NCBI GenBank assembly: GCA_035606665.1
Contig: DATNEY010000032.1
Coordinates: 62,001-126,000 of the forward strand
DNA: 64,000 nucleotides
DNA from: DASUGC01 sp035606665
Lineage (GTDB): Bacteria; Acidobacteriota; Vicinamibacteria; Vicinamibacterales; SCN-69-37
Reading direction: 5' to 3'
Part shown: piece by piece, positions 44,035 through 52,653 of the stretch
Layout of the letters: each line of letters begins with the position of its first letter
How positions within the stretch are numbered: position 1 is the stretch's first letter
Translations under genes and position numbers: made by a program
The notes under the pieces: model-generated
Seen by the model: the letters and a program-made list of their open reading frames with translations, nothing else
What the model was told of the DNA's origin: nothing
The model's database searches: none

Positions 44035-46628
44035 CTCAGATACCAGATCAGGAGCGCGACCATCGCGCCAGCGCCAAGGACCGCCAGTTGTTTGGCACGG
44101 CGCTCGGCTCTCTTGCGTTGCGGAACGAAGATCTCACGGGGGCCAAAAGTCGTGGCGGTCACCGGTTCGGGCCGGGTCCTGCCTGCCTCCCACGTCCGGA
44201 ACAGCCCCGATGACATGACAACCGCAACCGGCCGGCAGAACACGCGGGTCGGCATGGCCGCGAGCGTCTCCAACGAGTAATTGAAGAAGTACTCCCCTCG
44301 CTCGAGGAACGTCGCCCGCTCGGCAGCGTCCGATGCTTCGTGCGCCGCGGCGAAGAATACGTCGCTCTTGCGAATGTCCTGGGCAGCCCACGTCTCCGTC
44401 GGAAACTGGAGCTTCTCCGGCTTGTCCAGGTAGGGATAGGTGTTCGTCACCATCCAGCGCGCATAGGTCAGCAGGCTCGCGCGACTGTACTGGTAGATCT
44501 CGTCCCGTTCATTTCGTTCGCGCTTGAAGTGTATGAAACGCGCCAGCGCCTGCAGGAACATCGTGTAGAACCAGCGCTGTTCATGGTTGTCGAGGTCGAG
44601 GCGATCGAAGTTCTCTGCGGGATGAACGACCCGCCTGATGATCTGATTTGCCTTCTCCATCAGTCGCGGATCACCGGACAACCTGAACCCATCGACCAAC
44701 GCGTTCAGTGAATTCGCCGGACCCCGACCAGGCCCGAAATAGCCGGACGCCGAACCTGACGCGCGCCCTGTGTCGCCGGCATCGAGCCACCGAAACGGCG
44801 TCTTCCGGCCATCATCAGTGTTGATGACAAAGTTCCCGAGGCCCACTACGGTCGCCCGCGAGGCCTCGTCACCTGTCAGGAAATGGTGCAGCATCAGGCC
44901 GGTCGTGTAGTTGTGGTCGGCCGACGGCCCGCCGCCGTGGCTGTGACCGCCGTTGTTGCGCGGATACGTGCGATGCCCCGCAGTGTCCGCGTCCCCGTAG
45001 TGATAGGTGTGCCAGAACAGCCCGCCGTTGTACGCCGACTTGTCGCGATCGGTGTGGTAGATGTCGATGTCGATGACGTGCGCGGCCATCTCGTCGGCCA
45101 TCGCCCACCAACGGGGATCGGCCGTACGGAGGTATTGCATGACGAGGCCGCCCACGACGTCGTACTGATTGTTGTAGTGCGACACGAGCGGCGGACTCGG
45201 TTGCCTGACCGCCTCATGGTCGCCGTACACGTCTCCGAAATGGCGCCAGCCGTACTCGTCGATCACTTCCCGCTTGAGCTCGAAGCGCGCCGATCCTTCG
45301 ACGGCGGACCCGATGAGTCCGGCATGCCGGTCGTCGAGCGGCGCAAGCAGCGATACGGCATTCGACGACAGGGTCCAGGCAGGATCGACACACGCAAGCG
45401 TCGGTTCCCTGCACCATTCGAGCGGCGTCGAGCTGACGCTGTCACGTCCAGCCGCAAGGAAGCAGACGTGGGTCTTCTGTTCGCCGCCCTGCAGCTCATG
45501 GAGATCGCCGAACTGCCCCGGAAAGAAGCGGATGTGCAGCGCGTTCGCGCCGGCATCGGCTTCAATCGCCCTCGGAAAGTTCTGCCAGAAATGCCTGAAG
45601 GCAACGCCAGCGTATCGATCGCCGCGCCGGACGGTCACAACAGGCGTAGCGCGCAGGCCGTTACGTGTCCCGGCCGCCGAACGGACGCGATATCCCCGAA
45701 ACGTGACCGGAATCTGGCGCTTCCGATTGATGTGGTTGGACGACTGCCAGGCTTCCCCACCGCTCGAGTCCTGATAGATCTCGAAGGGCCCTTCCATGGC
45801 TTCGGCTGCCGACCCGGCCTCCGTCGAACAGGAGATTGCCGTTGCGCCGCTCGCCTCCCTGAGTGCCACGGAGAGGGACAGGTCCTTCAAAAGCACCGAG
45901 CCCGGATCCCCGAGGTCCCAGAAACCACCCTCGTGGCGGGCGCGAGCCGGGTTAGTGACGGTCAGACGCAGACGAACCGTGGACAGGCCCGCGTAGAACT
46001 CAACGCGGGTCGTCACCCTGAGAGAACGTCCGCCCAGGTCGAGACGACCCTGCAAGCGGACGACGGTGCGGACCGGACCGGTTGACTCGACCTCAACCTG
46101 CTCGATGACGGCTTCGTGCGGCTGTCCATGCTCATCGACCGCTATGAGCCGGCTTCGCGCACCATCGACCAGGCCTTCGGCCGAATCAAGTGCCGCAAAC
46201 GGAAAGGCGCCACCGGGGCGAAGTTCGAACTTCGCCGCGCCCGTATCAACCTGAACGGCGCCGCCGGCGACGGTCGTCGCACGGATGGCGGACGCATGAG
46301 TAAGGCCGGGACGGCCGGTATCGAGATTGAGCTCCTGGCGTCCGCTAGCTCGGTTGATCCGGCTGTCGACCGCGGCGTCCACCAGCACCCAGCGTGCAGA
46401 GCCGTCGATCCAGCGGTCCAGCACGCGCGCTTGCACCGCGCGCCAGGCGCCATCACCCACGGAACCTGCGGGACCCACGGAACCTGTGGAACCCGTACTA
46501 ATCGCCCAGTCTGTCGGCTCTCTGACGAGTCCCTGCGGTAGCGGTACGCCAAACGTGACCGGTTCGGCTGCTCTGGTGTCGTCCTGCCTGAAGTCCGGTA
46601 CAGGCGCCGTCAGCACCCGAATCAGCAT
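44031..46628 (-). CDS. Large RIFT-barrel / (alpha/alpha)6-barrel protein (PcRGLX/YetA lyase-like) with C-terminal membrane anchor
   Basis: 865 residues from ATG 46628; the frame is open to 47045 but that overlaps the divergent acyltransferase gene. The N-terminal 420 residues are beta-rich, opening with PVTFGVPLPQGLVREP, a layout I associate with PcRGLX/YetA-like RIFT-barrel proteins related to polysaccharide lyases. The second half is helical with aromatic, His-rich loops (YNGGLFWHTYHYGDADTAGH, NNGGHSHGGGPSADHNYTTG), like an (alpha/alpha)6 barrel active site. The last 18 residues form a membrane segment after a basic stretch. No N-terminal signal is obvious, which is odd for a glycan-degrading enzyme. 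Possible role: trimming or turnover of the polymer. Family assignment is from memory and moderate. Confidence 0.65.
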   Translation of the reverse strand: MLIRVLTAPVPDFRQDDTRAAEPVTFGVPLPQGLVREPTDWAISTGSTGSVGPAGSVGDGAWRAVQARVLDRWIDGSARWVLVDAAVDSRINRASGRQELNLDTGRPGLTHASAIRATTVAGGAVQVDTGAAKFELRPGGAFPFAALDSAEGLVDGARSRLIAVDEHGQPHEAVIEQVEVESTGPVRTVVRLQGRLDLGGRSLRVTTRVEFYAGLSTVRLRLTVTNPARARHEGGFWDLGDPGSVLLKDLSLSVALREASGATAISCSTEAGSAAEAMEGPFEIYQDSSGGEAWQSSNHINRKRQIPVTFRGYRVRSAAGTRNGLRATPVVTVRRGDRYAGVAFRHFWQNFPRAIEADAGANALHIRFFPGQFGDLHELQGGEQKTHVCFLAAGRDSVSSTPLEWCREPTLACVDPAWTLSSNAVSLLAPLDDRHAGLIGSAVEGSARFELKREVIDEYGWRHFGDVYGDHEAVRQPSPPLVSHYNNQYDVVGGLVMQYLRTADPRWWAMADEMAAHVIDIDIYHTDRDKSAYNGGLFWHTYHYGDADTAGHRTYPRNNGGHSHGGGPSADHNYTTGLMLHHFLTGDEASRATVVGLGNFVINTDDGRKTPFRWLDAGDTGRASGSASGYFGPGRGPANSLNALVDGFRLSGDPRLMEKANQIIRRVVHPAENFDRLDLDNHEQRWFYTMFLQALARFIHFKRERNERDEIYQYSRASLLTYARWMVTNTYPYLDKPEKLQFPTETWAAQDIRKSDVFFAAAHEASDAAERATFLERGEYFFNYSLETLAAMPTRVFCRPVAVVMSSGLFRTWEAGRTRPEPVTATTFGPREIFVPQRKRAERRAKQLAVLGAGAMVALLIWYLS

Positions 46629-46662
46629 CGCGTAGTATCGTATCGGATTCGAACGCGTCTTC

Positions 46663-47244
46663 ATGAGAGAGAGCCTGAAGTCCTTTGCGCGCGGAGTCGC
46701 TTTTGTCTTCGTGCTTCCGGCCCTGGCGTCGTATTTCATTCGCGCGGGCGTCATCGGCCGCGACCGGGCGCTGGAGGGTTCCTCACAGATGCTCGCGCTG
46801 GTGCCCGGCATCATCGGGCAGTACTTGCGACAGGCGTTTCTCGCGCAGACGATTGCCGGATGCGCGCCGAGCGCGACCGTCAGCTTTGGAACCATCCTTT
46901 CGAAGACAGGGGCGCGGATTGACGAGCGCGCGTACATCGGGCCTGGCTGCTCGCTGGGCCTGGTGCACATCGGCGAAGACGTCCTCATCGGCTCGGGCGT
47001 GCACATCACCAGCGGGCGCGACACGCACGGCACCGACGATCCCAACGTTCCGATTCGCGAGCAGGAGGGGCGGCTCGAATTGGTGCGGATCGGCGCCGGA
47101 AGCTGGATTGGCAGCGGCGCGATCGTGATGGCTGACGTCGGCGCGCGGTCGATCGTTGGCGCGGGGGCGGTCGTAGCGAAACCAATTCCTGACGCGGTTG
47201 TCGCTGTTGGCGTGCCGGCCGCAGTGGTTCGCGCGCGTTCGTGA
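46663..47244 (+). CDS. Left-handed beta-helix acyltransferase (WcaF/NodL-like)
   Basis: 193 residues. From residue about 65 the protein shows hexapeptide-repeat turns (TVSFGTILSKTGARIDERAY, IGPGCSLGLVHIGEDVLIGS), then a SGRDTHGT loop with the catalytic-type His and SIVGAGAVVAKPIPD near the end. An N-terminal hydrophobic stretch (13-30) may bring it to the membrane. These trimeric enzymes acetylate sugars from acetyl-CoA. It probably O-acetylates a residue in the repeat unit. Its ATG sits in the palindrome TCATGA, and its stop overlaps the GTG of the next gene. Confidence 0.87.
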   Translation: MRESLKSFARGVAFVFVLPALASYFIRAGVIGRDRALEGSSQMLALVPGIIGQYLRQAFLAQTIAGCAPSATVSFGTILSKTGARIDERAYIGPGCSLGLVHIGEDVLIGSGVHITSGRDTHGTDDPNVPIREQEGRLELVRIGAGSWIGSGAIVMADVGARSIVGAGAVVAKPIPDAVVAVGVPAAVVRARS

Positions 47245-48425
47245 ACGTTCTATTCCTCTCGCATCGCGTTCCATATGCGCCCAATCGCGGCGATCGCGTA
47301 CGGGCATTCCATATCCTGCATGAGCTCTCGCGCTGGGCCACGGTCGACGTTGCGGCGCTCGCGCATGACGATGACGAAGCGTCGCGCGGGCCGGACCTGT
47401 CGGTGGTTGCCAGGCGTGTCGCTATCGCCAGGGTTCCAGGCCTGAGGAACATGGCGCGCGCGGCACTCGCTTGGCCGACGTCGGTCCCGACAACCCACTC
47501 ACTTCTGGATTCGCCGGACCTGGGATCAAAGATTGATGCGCTGACCGCAGAGGCGCGGCCGGACGTCGTGTTCTGCTTCTGCACCGGCATCGCGCCGTTC
47601 GTGTTCAGACCGTCACTCGCCGGCATCCCGCTCGTTCTCGACATGGTGGACGTGGATTCCGAAAAGTGGGCGTCCCTCGCAGCTTCGTCGCCGATTCCAC
47701 GGTCCTGGGTCTATGCCAGGGAGGCGCGGGTGCTTCGCGCCTTCGAACAGCGCGTTGTCGGTATCGCCAGGGCCACACTCGTGGTGAATGAACGTGAGCG
47801 GACTGCCCTGCTGGCGGAGAATGCCGGAGCCCGGGTCCTCGTGGTCGAAAATGGCGTGGATGTCGAAGGCCTGCGGCCTGCTGAGGGCCCCTCGGAGCAG
47901 CCGGTCGTCGTCTTCTGCGGCGTCATGAATTACGAGCCGAATGCCGAAGCCGTGCTGTGGTTCGCGAACGATGTCTGGCCGGGGGTGCTGAAGCGTCATC
48001 CACAGGCACGCTTCAAGATCGTCGGCGCCAGCCCATCGAGCGCGGTCTTGGCCCTTGCCGAAGGGTCTCGCGGGATCGAGGTCACCGGCTCCGTGCCCGA
48101 TGTGCGTCCGCATCTCTGGAGCGCGGCCGTCTCAGTCGCGCCGATCAAGACGTCGCGCGGGATTCAGAACAAAGTGCTCGAAGCGCTCGCGTCGGGCCTG
48201 CCAACGGTCGTCACGCCAGTGGTCATGGACGGCCTGCCGGCGGCGGTTGCACCGGCGTGTGCGGTTGCGGCCGGCGCAGGTGAATTCGCCGATGCCGTGA
48301 GCCGGTTGCTTGCGTTGCCGCCGGTCGAGAGGCGCCGGCGCGCCGGCGCCGCGGATCTCTCCTCGCTCTCGTGGCACGGTCAGCTTGCCGGCTTGCGGGA
48401 GATTCTGGCCGACTCGATACGATAA
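47241..48425 (+). CDS. Stp1-like sugar transferase, exosortase-system associated (TIGR03087 type)
   Basis: 394 residues from GTG 47241, overlapping the acyltransferase stop. The N-terminal signature NVLFLSHRVPYAPNRGDRVR and the central LVLDMVDVDSEKWASLA segment are diagnostic of the TIGR03087 group of GT-B enzymes found with exosortase systems. The C-terminal half has FCGVMNYEPNAEAVLWFAND, VSVAPIKTSRGIQNKVLEAL and GLPTVVTP (donor site). It is a cytoplasmic glycosyltransferase of the EPS/glycoprotein pathway. Fourteen bases separate it from the next transferase. Confidence 0.92.
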   Translation: MNVLFLSHRVPYAPNRGDRVRAFHILHELSRWATVDVAALAHDDDEASRGPDLSVVARRVAIARVPGLRNMARAALAWPTSVPTTHSLLDSPDLGSKIDALTAEARPDVVFCFCTGIAPFVFRPSLAGIPLVLDMVDVDSEKWASLAASSPIPRSWVYAREARVLRAFEQRVVGIARATLVVNERERTALLAENAGARVLVVENGVDVEGLRPAEGPSEQPVVVFCGVMNYEPNAEAVLWFANDVWPGVLKRHPQARFKIVGASPSSAVLALAEGSRGIEVTGSVPDVRPHLWSAAVSVAPIKTSRGIQNKVLEALASGLPTVVTPVVMDGLPAAVAPACAVAAGAGEFADAVSRLLALPPVERRRRAGAADLSSLSWHGQLAGLREILADSIR

Positions 48426-48439
48426 GCTCTGGCGGTTCG

Positions 48440-49375
48440 ATGCTGTTCAGCGGCGTATACAAGCTCTGGGAAGATCCCCTCATCGTCAGTTGCATGGTCG
48501 GATCCGAGCAGCATGCCCTGGCGATCGACAAATCCGCAGACATCATTCTTCACGAATCCTGGCTGTCGACCTGGCGCTCGCTGGCGGGACTGATGCGTTA
48601 CCGCTGGACGGCATCCCGCGCGGGCAAGCGGGTGCACTTCATGGGGTGCGCCGTGGAATCCGAGCGGCTGCGCAGGCGAAGCCTGATGCCGGGCGCGCTC
48701 ATCAACATCAGCATCTACATCGATCACAAGCTGTACGACATCCGGCCGACGCCAAAGAAGTTCGACGCGATCTATCCGGCGCGGATGGAGTACTACAAAC
48801 GGCTGCACCTTGCCTCCGACGTGAAGAGCCTCTACGTCCACACCTATGGCGCGCTGCTGAAGGAGGACGGCTCGTTTGATCTACACCGATACGAGCCGAA
48901 GATATCGCACGCCGCTTTCAACACTTTCCGCGTCTCGGTTGACGAACTGGTCACGAGCTACAACGCCGCCCGTGTCGTGCTGGCGCTGTCGGAAGTCGAG
49001 GGCGCAATGCTGGGGTCGGTCGAAGGCATGCTGTGCGGTCTGCCGCAGGTTTCGACCTACTGCAAAGGCGGACGCGAGCAGTTCTTCGACGACCGCTACG
49101 TACGCGTCGTCGCCCCGGAACCAGGGCGGATTGCAGCGGCGGTTGATGAATTGGTCAGGCTCGAGATAGACCCGCAGTTCGTGCGCGCGGAAACGCTCAA
49201 GAAGCTTCGGGTGCACCGCGATCGGCTGATCGACTACATCATCAAGATCATTCGATCGCGAAAAGGACGCGTGCCCTCGCAAGAGGCCGTCGAAGAACGC
49301 CTGTTCGGCGGGCCGGAGGCCCTCCTTTCCACTTACGTTCACCGCCGGAACTTCGAGAGCGCAGGGTTGGCCTAG
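48440..49375 (+). CDS. Glycosyltransferase-like protein (GT-B C-terminal type)
   Basis: 311 residues from ATG 48440; the open frame upstream would overlap the previous gene. The central DELVTSYNAARVVLALSEVE and LGSVEGMLCGLPQVST with CKGGREQFFDD correspond to the donor-binding half of GT4-like enzymes, including the E-x-x-x-C-G-L-P segment. The N-terminal half is short, with HESWLSTWRSLAG. It probably transfers a sugar in the same pathway, but the family is uncertain. Last plus-strand gene before the convergent methyltransferase; an inverted repeat TCCGGA...TCCGGA at 49376-49396 spans the junction. Confidence 0.72.
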   Translation: MLFSGVYKLWEDPLIVSCMVGSEQHALAIDKSADIILHESWLSTWRSLAGLMRYRWTASRAGKRVHFMGCAVESERLRRRSLMPGALINISIYIDHKLYDIRPTPKKFDAIYPARMEYYKRLHLASDVKSLYVHTYGALLKEDGSFDLHRYEPKISHAAFNTFRVSVDELVTSYNAARVVLALSEVEGAMLGSVEGMLCGLPQVSTYCKGGREQFFDDRYVRVVAPEPGRIAAAVDELVRLEIDPQFVRAETLKKLRVHRDRLIDYIIKIIRSRKGRVPSQEAVEERLFGGPEALLSTYVHRRNFESAGLA

Positions 49376-49382
49376 TCCGGAC

Positions 49383-50033
49383 CTAGAAGATCCGGATACT
49401 GTCGTCCGCCACTTCGAAGGACCGGCCCGGAAACAGATCGCTGACGAACTGCTTCAGCCAGGTGATGGTGGGATAGTCGTGTTCGCCGGTGAAGCACCTC
49501 GCGTCATCGATCAGGATTGCGTGGTCCTTGATGTGATGGCTCGCGATGGAACGCAGTTCTTCGATGATCGGCGTTTCCTTGTCGGCCCTGCCGGTGTTCT
49601 TGCCCTCCAGCACGCCGGAGAAATGTCCATCGAGCCAGAATACGGCGCCGGCCTTCAGTTGTGAGAGCACCTCGGGAAGCTTCACTGCACTGTCACCGAG
49701 CACGCACGTGATGTTCGGATATCTGGCGAACCGCCGTTTCGCCCGCCGGTACAGCGGCTCGAACAACTCGATCGTGATGATCTGGGCGAACGTGTCCTTC
49801 ATCGCGTAGGCCATGTCCCCATCGTAGGTGCCGGTCTCGACCAGAACCTTCTTGCCGCTCCTGGCAGCCGCCGACCTGAGCGCCAGCTGTTTGACTATGT
49901 GTGGTGGCGGCGCGGGTTTGCCGCGGCGGATCCACTCTTCGAGATGCCTCCCGCGGTGCCACACTCGCAGGTGGTCATAGGGCAGCGTGTCTTGAAACAG
50001 CGCCTTGACGATCGTGGTAACCGGGGCGATCAC
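49383..50033 (-). CDS. Class I SAM-dependent methyltransferase
   Basis: 216 residues from GTG 50033. Motif I reads VLVETGTYDGDMAYAM (about 63-78), followed by TIELFEPLYRRAKRRF (motif II, acidic Glu for ribose) and ITCVLGDSAVKLPEVL. The AVFWLDGHFSG and ILIDDARCF segments resemble small-molecule or sugar O-methyltransferases near carbamoyltransferase loci. It is the last gene of the long minus operon and lies 98 bases after DUF5989. Likely substrate: a sugar of the exported glycan. The intervening 98 bases contain the inverted repeat CTAGACggCAGTCTAG at 50043-50058. Confidence 0.82.
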   Translation of the reverse strand: MIAPVTTIVKALFQDTLPYDHLRVWHRGRHLEEWIRRGKPAPPPHIVKQLALRSAAARSGKKVLVETGTYDGDMAYAMKDTFAQIITIELFEPLYRRAKRRFARYPNITCVLGDSAVKLPEVLSQLKAGAVFWLDGHFSGVLEGKNTGRADKETPIIEELRSIASHHIKDHAILIDDARCFTGEHDYPTITWLKQFVSDLFPGRSFEVADDSIRIF

Positions 50034-50131
50034 AAACCCGCTCTAGACGGCAGTCTAGACGCGACCTATGTGGCGCCGATGTACCAAAACGCACACTTGC
50101 AACGACTGGCGTTTTCGTGGCCTGTGGGCTT

Positions 50132-50317
50132 CTAGAACAGGGTGTAGATGAACGGCGCGGCGGCCGTGCCGGACAGGAAGACAAGCACACCGAACACGAC
50201 CAGAATCACGACGATCGGCAGAAGCCACCATTTCTTGCTGGTCTTCAGGAAATACAGGAACTCCGACACCATCCCGGTCGACTGTTTCTCGCTGGCGGCT
50301 GTCTTGAAATCCTTCAT
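50132..50317 (-). CDS. DUF5989 small membrane protein
   Basis: 61 residues. One membrane segment after a SKKWWLLPIVVILVVFGVLV stretch, then the conserved C-terminus AAAPFIYTLF. This short protein type regularly sits next to SxtJ-like proteins and NodU/CmcH carbamoyltransferases. Its biochemical role is unknown; it may help assemble or anchor the carbamoylation enzyme at the membrane. It starts 12 bases after the SxtJ-like stop. Confidence 0.88.
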   Translation of the reverse strand: MKDFKTAASEKQSTGMVSEFLYFLKTSKKWWLLPIVVILVVFGVLVFLSGTAAAPFIYTLF

Positions 50318-50329
50318 TTCCCTCTCCGC

Positions 50330-50743
50330 TCAGAACTGCCGCAGATATTCTTCACCAGAACGCGGCTGGGGTTTCGGCAGCCAATAGGTGTCGCGGCGCG
50401 ATCGCCGTAGAAGCAAGGGGTCACGGCCCGACAGCCGGAACACCAGACCGACCGCGGTGAAGAGCACGAAGAACATCAGGCCCAGAGCGATTCTCGAGAC
50501 CGCCCAGCCAATCGGGAACGCCACGATCATCCAGGCGGTGAACACCGGGCGCACGGCCGCCGGTGCAGTGAGTCCCGTCACACCGATGAGCACCGATGCC
50601 GCGGCCAGCACAATCGTGACTGTCCCGCTGTTGCCGTGCCACAGCCGCCAGGCCGCGAGGCCGCCAAACACGACAAGGCACAGGCCGCCGAACTGGCGCA
50701 GCGTGCTCGTCGAGGCAGGCTTGATCACGTCGGACCAGTTCAT
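50330..50743 (-). CDS. SxtJ-like membrane protein
   Basis: 137 residues with three or four hydrophobic segments. Segments WMIVAFPIGWAVSRIALGLM and FRLSGRDPLLLRRSRRDTYW are characteristic of the SxtJ family, named from saxitoxin clusters and common beside carbamoyltransferases. The C-terminus is polar with PKPQPRSGEEYLRQF. Function unknown. It lies 45 bases after the carbamoyltransferase stop and before DUF5989, the usual gene order. Confidence 0.88.
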   Translation of the reverse strand: MNWSDVIKPASTSTLRQFGGLCLVVFGGLAAWRLWHGNSGTVTIVLAAASVLIGVTGLTAPAAVRPVFTAWMIVAFPIGWAVSRIALGLMFFVLFTAVGLVFRLSGRDPLLLRRSRRDTYWLPKPQPRSGEEYLRQF

Positions 50744-50788
50744 GCACTTTGCTCCGCCAACTCCGTCTGCTCCGTTGCCTCGGAGGCG

Positions 50789-52645
50789 TCAGTCCAACTG
50801 AAACTGCGCCAGGTACTTGGCGCGCGCGGCGGCATCCAGTGTACCTTCCACGTCCTCTTTCAGAAGAACCACGTCGTCGAGCACCAGCACGTCCATTTCC
50901 GTCCCGAGGAAGCACCGGTAAGCGTCTTCGGGCGTGCACACAATCGGCTCGCCCCGCACATTGAAGCTCGTATTGACGAGCACCGGACAACCGGTGCGCG
51001 CTTGAAACCCGCGCAGGAGCGCAGCCAGACGCGGGTTTCTCTGGTCGTCGACGGTCTGGAGGCGCGCGCTGTAGTCCACGTGCGTTACCGCCGGAATTGA
51101 GGAGCGAGGCACGTTGACCCGGTTGCGAAGGTCCGGGTCGTTCCGCATGGTTTCGCGCTGCGCGTCAGTCACTGGAATCCGATGCTCGTCGAGCACCGGC
51201 GCCACGAGCAGCATGTACGGGCTTTCGTGTCTCCGATCGATCCCGAACCACTTGTGGGCCTCATCGCGCAGCACAATCGGCGCGAAGGGCCGGAAGCTCT
51301 CCCTGAACTTGATCTTGAGGTTCATGGTCGCCTGCATTTTCGGCGACCTCGGATCACCGAGGATGCTGCGCGCGCCCAGGGCTCGCGGACCGAACTCCAT
51401 GCGGCCCTGGAACCATCCGACGATCTTCTCCTGCTCCAAGAGGGTCACTACGCGCGCGACGAGATCGGCGTCGCTTGCAGCCTGCCGGTACTTCGCACCA
51501 ACGCCGTCGAGGAACGATCGGATCCCGGCGGACTTGAACTCGGGGCCGAGATAACTGCCTTTCTGGCGATCGGTTGCGACCGGCGGGCGCTCGTTCTCGA
51601 GCAGTTGATACCAGGTGAAGAGCGCCGCGCCCAATGCGCCGCCGGCATCGCCCGCCGCGGGCTGAATCCAGATGTCGTCGAAGGGCCCTTCGCGAAGCAA
51701 GCGCCCGTTGGCGACGCAATTCAACGCGACGCCGCCGGCCATGACGAGATTCTTCAAGCCGGTCTCGCGATGGACTTCGCGTCCAATGGCCAGCATCGCG
51801 TCCTCGGTGACGCTCTGGATGCTCGCCGCGAGATCCATGTGCCGCTGCTCGATGTCGGACTCGGGATTCCTCGGTGCGCCCCCGAACAACTGATGGAACC
51901 GGCTGTTCGTCATCGTCAGGCCCTGGCAATAGTTGAAGTACTCCATGTCCAGCCAGAAGCTGCCGTCAGGACGAAGATCCAACAAGTGCTTCAGAATCAG
52001 ATCTTTGTAGACAGGCCTGCCGTATGGCGCCAGGCCCATTAACTTGTACTCGCCGCTGTTCACCTTGAATCCGCAGTAGTACGTCACGGCGGAGTACAGG
52101 AGCCCGATCGAGTGCGGAAACTGGATCTGCTTGGCGAGCTCGATGCGGTTACCGCGGCCGGTTCCAAGTGTCGTCGTACTCCACTCACCCACGCCGTCGA
52201 GCGTCAGAATGGCGGCCTCGTCGAACGGACTCGGGAAGAACGCGCTCGCGGCGTGGCTCTCGTGGTGGTCGGTGAAGATGATCGGCGCCTTCACGCTCCG
52301 GTCGAGATTCTGCCGGATCAGTTTCGGAAGGTGGGTCTTCTCCTTCAACCACACGGGGATGGCCATCGCAAAGCTCTTGAAGCCCTGCGGAGCGAACGCC
52401 AGGTACGTCTCGAGCAGCCGCTCGAACTTGCGGAGCGGTTTCTCGTAGAACACGACGTAATCAAGATCGGACGCCTTGATGCCGGCGTCGTGCAGGCAGT
52501 ACTCGATGGCCTTCGACGGAAAACCAGGATCGTGCTTCTTGCGGGTGAATCGCTCCTCCTGCGCGGCCGCTGCGATCGCGCCGTCCACGACGAGCGCGGC
52601 CGCGCTGTCGTGGTAGAAGGCTGAAATGCCGAGAATCCGCGCCAT
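50789..52645 (-). CDS. NodU/CmcH-family carbamoyltransferase (intact)
   Basis: 618 residues from ATG 52645. Start RILGISAFYHDSAAALVVDG and QEERFTRKKHD are typical. The metal-binding motif HHESHAASAFF lies at 127-137, followed by LTLDGVGEWST. The C-terminal Kae1-type half has AGGVALNCVANG, GWFQGRMEFGPRALGARSIL and CPVLVNTSFNVRGEPIVCTP. These enzymes make carbamoyl-adenylate from carbamoyl phosphate and ATP, then transfer the carbamoyl group to a sugar hydroxyl. It is followed by SxtJ and DUF5989 and preceded by FemAB with an eight-base gap. Predicted to decorate the exported glycan. Confidence 0.94.
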   Translation of the reverse strand: MARILGISAFYHDSAAALVVDGAIAAAAQEERFTRKKHDPGFPSKAIEYCLHDAGIKASDLDYVVFYEKPLRKFERLLETYLAFAPQGFKSFAMAIPVWLKEKTHLPKLIRQNLDRSVKAPIIFTDHHESHAASAFFPSPFDEAAILTLDGVGEWSTTTLGTGRGNRIELAKQIQFPHSIGLLYSAVTYYCGFKVNSGEYKLMGLAPYGRPVYKDLILKHLLDLRPDGSFWLDMEYFNYCQGLTMTNSRFHQLFGGAPRNPESDIEQRHMDLAASIQSVTEDAMLAIGREVHRETGLKNLVMAGGVALNCVANGRLLREGPFDDIWIQPAAGDAGGALGAALFTWYQLLENERPPVATDRQKGSYLGPEFKSAGIRSFLDGVGAKYRQAASDADLVARVVTLLEQEKIVGWFQGRMEFGPRALGARSILGDPRSPKMQATMNLKIKFRESFRPFAPIVLRDEAHKWFGIDRRHESPYMLLVAPVLDEHRIPVTDAQRETMRNDPDLRNRVNVPRSSIPAVTHVDYSARLQTVDDQRNPRLAALLRGFQARTGCPVLVNTSFNVRGEPIVCTPEDAYRCFLGTEMDVLVLDDVVLLKEDVEGTLDAAARAKYLAQFQLD

Positions 52646-52653
52646 CCGATCCG

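Noticed and set aside
48371..48439. Extended N-terminus for the gene at 48440
   Set aside because: Overlaps the end of the Stp1-like gene and encodes no conserved sequence; ATG 48440 fits better.
49376..49396. TCCGGA...TCCGGA hairpin as a bidirectional terminator
   Set aside because: Six-base stem with a nine-base loop, inside the end of a coding sequence and without a T tract; too weak to call.
50034..50131. Sigma-54 or other promoter before the methyltransferase at 49383
   Set aside because: The TTGC at 50097-50100 lacks a GG-containing -24 element at the right distance on either strand; only a small CTAGAC inverted repeat is seen.
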